Assembly (NCBI RefSeq): GCF_012273895.1
Contig: NC_052121.1
Coordinates: 3,162,001 to 3,226,000 of the forward strand
Length of the DNA: 64,000 nucleotides
Origin: Zerene cesonia
Lineage: Eukaryota > Arthropoda > Insecta > Lepidoptera > Pieridae
Direction: 5' to 3'
The notes beneath the pieces were generated by a model, which was not told where the DNA came from, made no database searches, and saw nothing but the letters and a program-made list of their open reading frames with translations. The position numbers were made by a program, and so were the translations under genes. Below, piece by piece: positions 61,061 to 64,000 of the stretch (position 1 is the stretch's first letter; the number at the start of each line of letters is the position of its first letter).

Positions 61061-63594
61061 CTGAAATAAGGATAAAAAATCACTTGCTATTTATAACTCC
61101 AAAACTTTATTTAAGTAGGGTTTTAAAGGTCGTCTTAATAACATTTTTGATTAGATATTTATTTGTATTTACTTCTATCGTAAAAAAATTGCATCGAGAA
61201 GATTCGGCAAAAACTATTTAAAAGTACCTATCATAAATATATCTCGGTGGCATACCGACAATGAACCTCATACGTACGTTGGTCAAAATTTTGTTCCAAT
61301 ATGACCTTGTCACGAGACAATAGCTGCCGTTACACGGTACATAGACTAAGTTATATAGCGTAGTATATATAGCATGTTTTTACCTATTAATTTGAAAATA
61401 CCTCGTCTCAAAATGCTAAAAACACACTTGAAAAATAGCATCAACTAAATTGTCTCACTGGCTATTTTACTGAGTAAACGTAAGGAATTTATTTAATCCT
61501 GGAAATCCTAATTAGGATATCAGAATAAACAAATGATATTATTGTATTACACAGACATTCAAACATACAGGTGAAGCTTATAAAAGAGTTTAAATCCAAG
61601 CTTAGCTTAGCTTGAGATGTCTGTCTATACTTACTATAAAATAATTTAAATTATTTTATTAATTCGTAAGTTCTTATACATACAAAACCTCGTATTTGCA
61701 AGTAATAAAAATGGTAATTACTATACGTACTATATATACTTAATAAAAGCATACTTATTTATGAACACGTAAATTAGTACCTACTAACATAATTCAGTCA
61801 TGCAAAATCAAAGCAATTCATTTTTCTTGGGTCGTTGACATCGTGGTTGGTGAAAGCATGCGTAAATATACAACTTTCTACAAAAAAAATCATTGATAGA
61901 TGTCAAAATTTGAAAATATGAATCCAATTCATATCTATAATAATTACTGATCTTTACTTGTAATATTTTTTGTATTTTGAGTTAATATTTAAAAATCAAA
62001 TTTGTAAAAAATTAAAAATAAAATAATTTCACATTTATAATCCTGATTTTTTGTTTACCGATCTTGAATAGATACTGTTTTTTTAGGTTCTGCATTTTTT
62101 TGTATAGATGGCGTGTGAAAACGACCTGTTTATCATGATAACACGCAGTGGGTATCTCTCGATTGACACCAATTAATTACATTCAACTCTGTCCAGTGTA
62201 AACCAATGAAGGATAAAAAAATAAGTCTAACTTTGTAATGCTAGTAATGAAACAAGTTACATCTCGATATTTTCATTAAGAATGATTCAATAACCTCAAA
62301 TTCTAGGTTTTTCAAGTGAAATTACTTTTAAATAAATGTGCTAAATTAAGCATATCTTTAGTTTCTTTATAGTTAATATCTGTAAAAAAAAATATGTGTA
62401 AAAATAATTTGTAAATCACTGCAGTAAATAAAAAGAGCTGTATAGAAAAGAAGTAAATAAGTATGTTAATATTAATAAAAATTAAATCATCCTTCAAATT
62501 CATAGCTGGGTATTTACAATACGGTCTAAATTCGAAGTGAAATTATGAACCGAAAATGCGACGAAATGGAAGTCTGGAAAAAATTGGTGGAAAAAGAAAA
62601 GATACGAAAGGAGCTTCGGTAAGGGATAAAAAAGGAATTTGAGTTGATGAAGTCGCTTAAAAATCTGAACTTAAAATTAAAGAAAAACCAAAATCTAAAA
62701 CATAATTTTTTATTCTCATTATCTACTACTGTGTTTTTCATCACAGCCGGTTTCAAAACTTCATTGTCTAATAAAATAACTGTACAACTCTAGAATTGTT
62801 TGAGGAAGATAATTGATTTATTATTTGACTTCCGATATTAATTGGACTTCAAAACTGTACATTCTAAAGGCTTATTTCGCTATTTACGCAGTGTGCTTTT
62901 TTTTGTATAATACACCTACTATTCTCATATAATATCTGTAATATTTAAAATATATCCATATATCTTTTTTAAAATGGATTGAATATAACAGCCTGAAATA
63001 TAAATAATAACCATATCGCACTTGATTTTCCAAACAATGTCTTGTTGTACACCGATAAGCTTAACACGCTGTTTATCTCAATTCTAAAAGAATGTTGTTC
63101 CGATCTGCTTATTAAGGAATAACGTACCTACTCGTATAACAACTTGAAGAACCGTTTATCCGTATTATGAAAGGATACATTTTAAATATATTTAGCATTT
63201 TTTATCAACTACACGCTTCTGTATATTAGTTATCGTAGTGCCCACGGCTTTGTACGCGTTAAATTCGAAGTAGTTTGAAGTTATGCATATAAACCTTCCT
63301 CTTGAATAACTCTATTTACAAAAAAAAACCTCATAAAATCCGTTACACTTGTAAAGATTTAAACATACATATTGTCACAGGTACAGAGAAAGCGACTTCG
63401 TTTTATACTATGTAGTTATAAACCAAATCGTTACTTCCGCATTGTGCACAAATTGTCTTCGTAATAAAATAATTTATATTATTACTTGCTATATAATGCT
63501 ATAACGAGTGATATCATGATTTTTTACATATCTCAAACGGCGATCTCGAAACCTTTTATCAAACCCTGGGCGCCTAGCTATTTATATAATATTA
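61061..63594. other. Probable AdoR intron
   Basis: Follows (on the minus strand precedes) the last AdoR exon. No exon encoding TM1-TM5 is visible. Contains low-complexity AT-rich DNA and a degenerate Helitron near 63230. Confidence 0.5.
63230..63417 (-). mobile_element. Degenerate Helitron-like element, family 1
   Basis: Contains the family blocks CGCGTTAAATTCGAAGTAG and AGAGAAAGCGACTTCGTTT (plus-strand reading) but both ends are worn, so the limits are approximate. Confidence 0.5.
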
Positions 63595-63710
63595 TCTCTA
63601 TACCTACATTTGATATAAATGAATCTCTGATGATGGTCACAGCTTCACGAGTGAACAGCTGGACCGACTTTATTCATTCTTTTTTGTGTTGTGAGTGTCA
63701 GGTCGGCTAG
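63595..63710 (+). mobile_element. Helitron-like element, family 7, first of a tandem pair
   Basis: A|TCTCTATACCTACATTTG, then GTGAACAGCTGGACCGACTT as in 54649-54812, ending GTCAGGTCGGCTAG before T. The next element starts three bases later. Confidence 0.55.
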
Positions 63711-63713
63711 TAA

Positions 63714-63860
63714 TCTATATGAATAAAATGTAAAGGCGTAAAACTCGAGAATGGCTCGACATATTAGGCTTATCTTTTTTAACTCTTTCATTAGGGCACT
63801 AGGAAGGTTTTTATTCAGAGAAAAAAACGTACCACGGATGGAGTCGGGGCGAACCGCTAG
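63714..63860 (+). mobile_element. Helitron-like element, family 4, second of a tandem pair
   Basis: A|TCTATATGAATAAAATGTAA, GTAAAACTCGAGAATGGC, ending GGGGCGAACCGCTAG before T. Same family as 40034-40193. Confidence 0.6.
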
Positions 63861-63896
63861 TACTAATATAAATTACATTTGACACACACAGAACAA

Positions 63897-64000
63897 TGAT
63901 GGCTCAGCATTTGGGAACTCGGACTACAATCGAAAAGCCGGGGGTTCGAAACCGGACAAGCGTGAAAGAAATAAATCGACTTTTCAATTTATCTGCACAT
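63897..64000 (+). mobile_element. tRNA-derived SINE, cut by the window edge
   Basis: Same family as 56787: GATGGCTCAG box A, GGGGGTTCGAAACCGG box B, then GAAAGAAATAAATCGACTTTTCAATTTATCTGCACAT in outline up to the last base of the window. Confidence 0.7.

Noticed and set aside
1..64000. CRISPR arrays, operons or bacterial elements
   Set aside because: No regularly spaced repeats; genes are intron-bearing animal genes.

Overview
The window is AT-rich animal nuclear DNA, almost certainly from a lepidopteran insect. Genes are split by GT-AG introns. The recognisable proteins are insect types: laccase 2, an MCO-related protein and a 7tm_6 odorant receptor. Introns and intergenic DNA are full of short Helitron-type elements (5' TC, 3' hairpin then CTAG, inserted between A and T) and tRNA-derived SINEs of kinds I associate with moth and butterfly genomes. 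The species cannot be fixed from the sequence.

Layout. 1-27,668: no securely coding sequence; repeats, plus one candidate signal-peptide exon near 771 that could be the first coding exon of the next gene. 27,669-35,935 (+): laccase 2, with four shared exons followed by two complete alternative 3' exon cassettes (A, 31,473-32,433; B, 34,178-35,935) that each encode the third cupredoxin domain and the type-1 copper site. 39,314-42,417 (+): a five-exon secreted chymotrypsin-fold serine protease. 42,984-51,772 (-): a nine-exon multicopper-oxidase-related protein that keeps the laccase fold but has lost half of the copper-binding histidines. 52,487-53,486: an assembly gap of exactly 1000 N. 55,033-57,296 (-): an odorant receptor, N-terminal exon not located, with a GC-AG intron. 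60,380-61,060 (-): the last coding exon of an adenosine-receptor-like GPCR that continues beyond the right edge.

How it fits together. Laccase 2 is the extracellular phenoloxidase of insect cuticle tanning. A secreted protease and a copper-ligand-depleted laccase relative sit directly downstream, and the last two genes converge with 3' ends only about 570 bp apart. Laccase 2 and the MCO-related gene are distant paralogues within 16 kb. The receptor genes further right look unrelated in function. The most notable observations are the alternative laccase cassettes (one carrying an extra intron just before the HCH copper motif), the step-by-step loss of copper ligands in the paralogue, a protease lacking Asp at the base of the S1 pocket, several perfect palindromes, a twin-primed-looking tRNA-like retroposon with 14-bp target duplications, and a duplicated signal-peptide-like segment of unknown identity.
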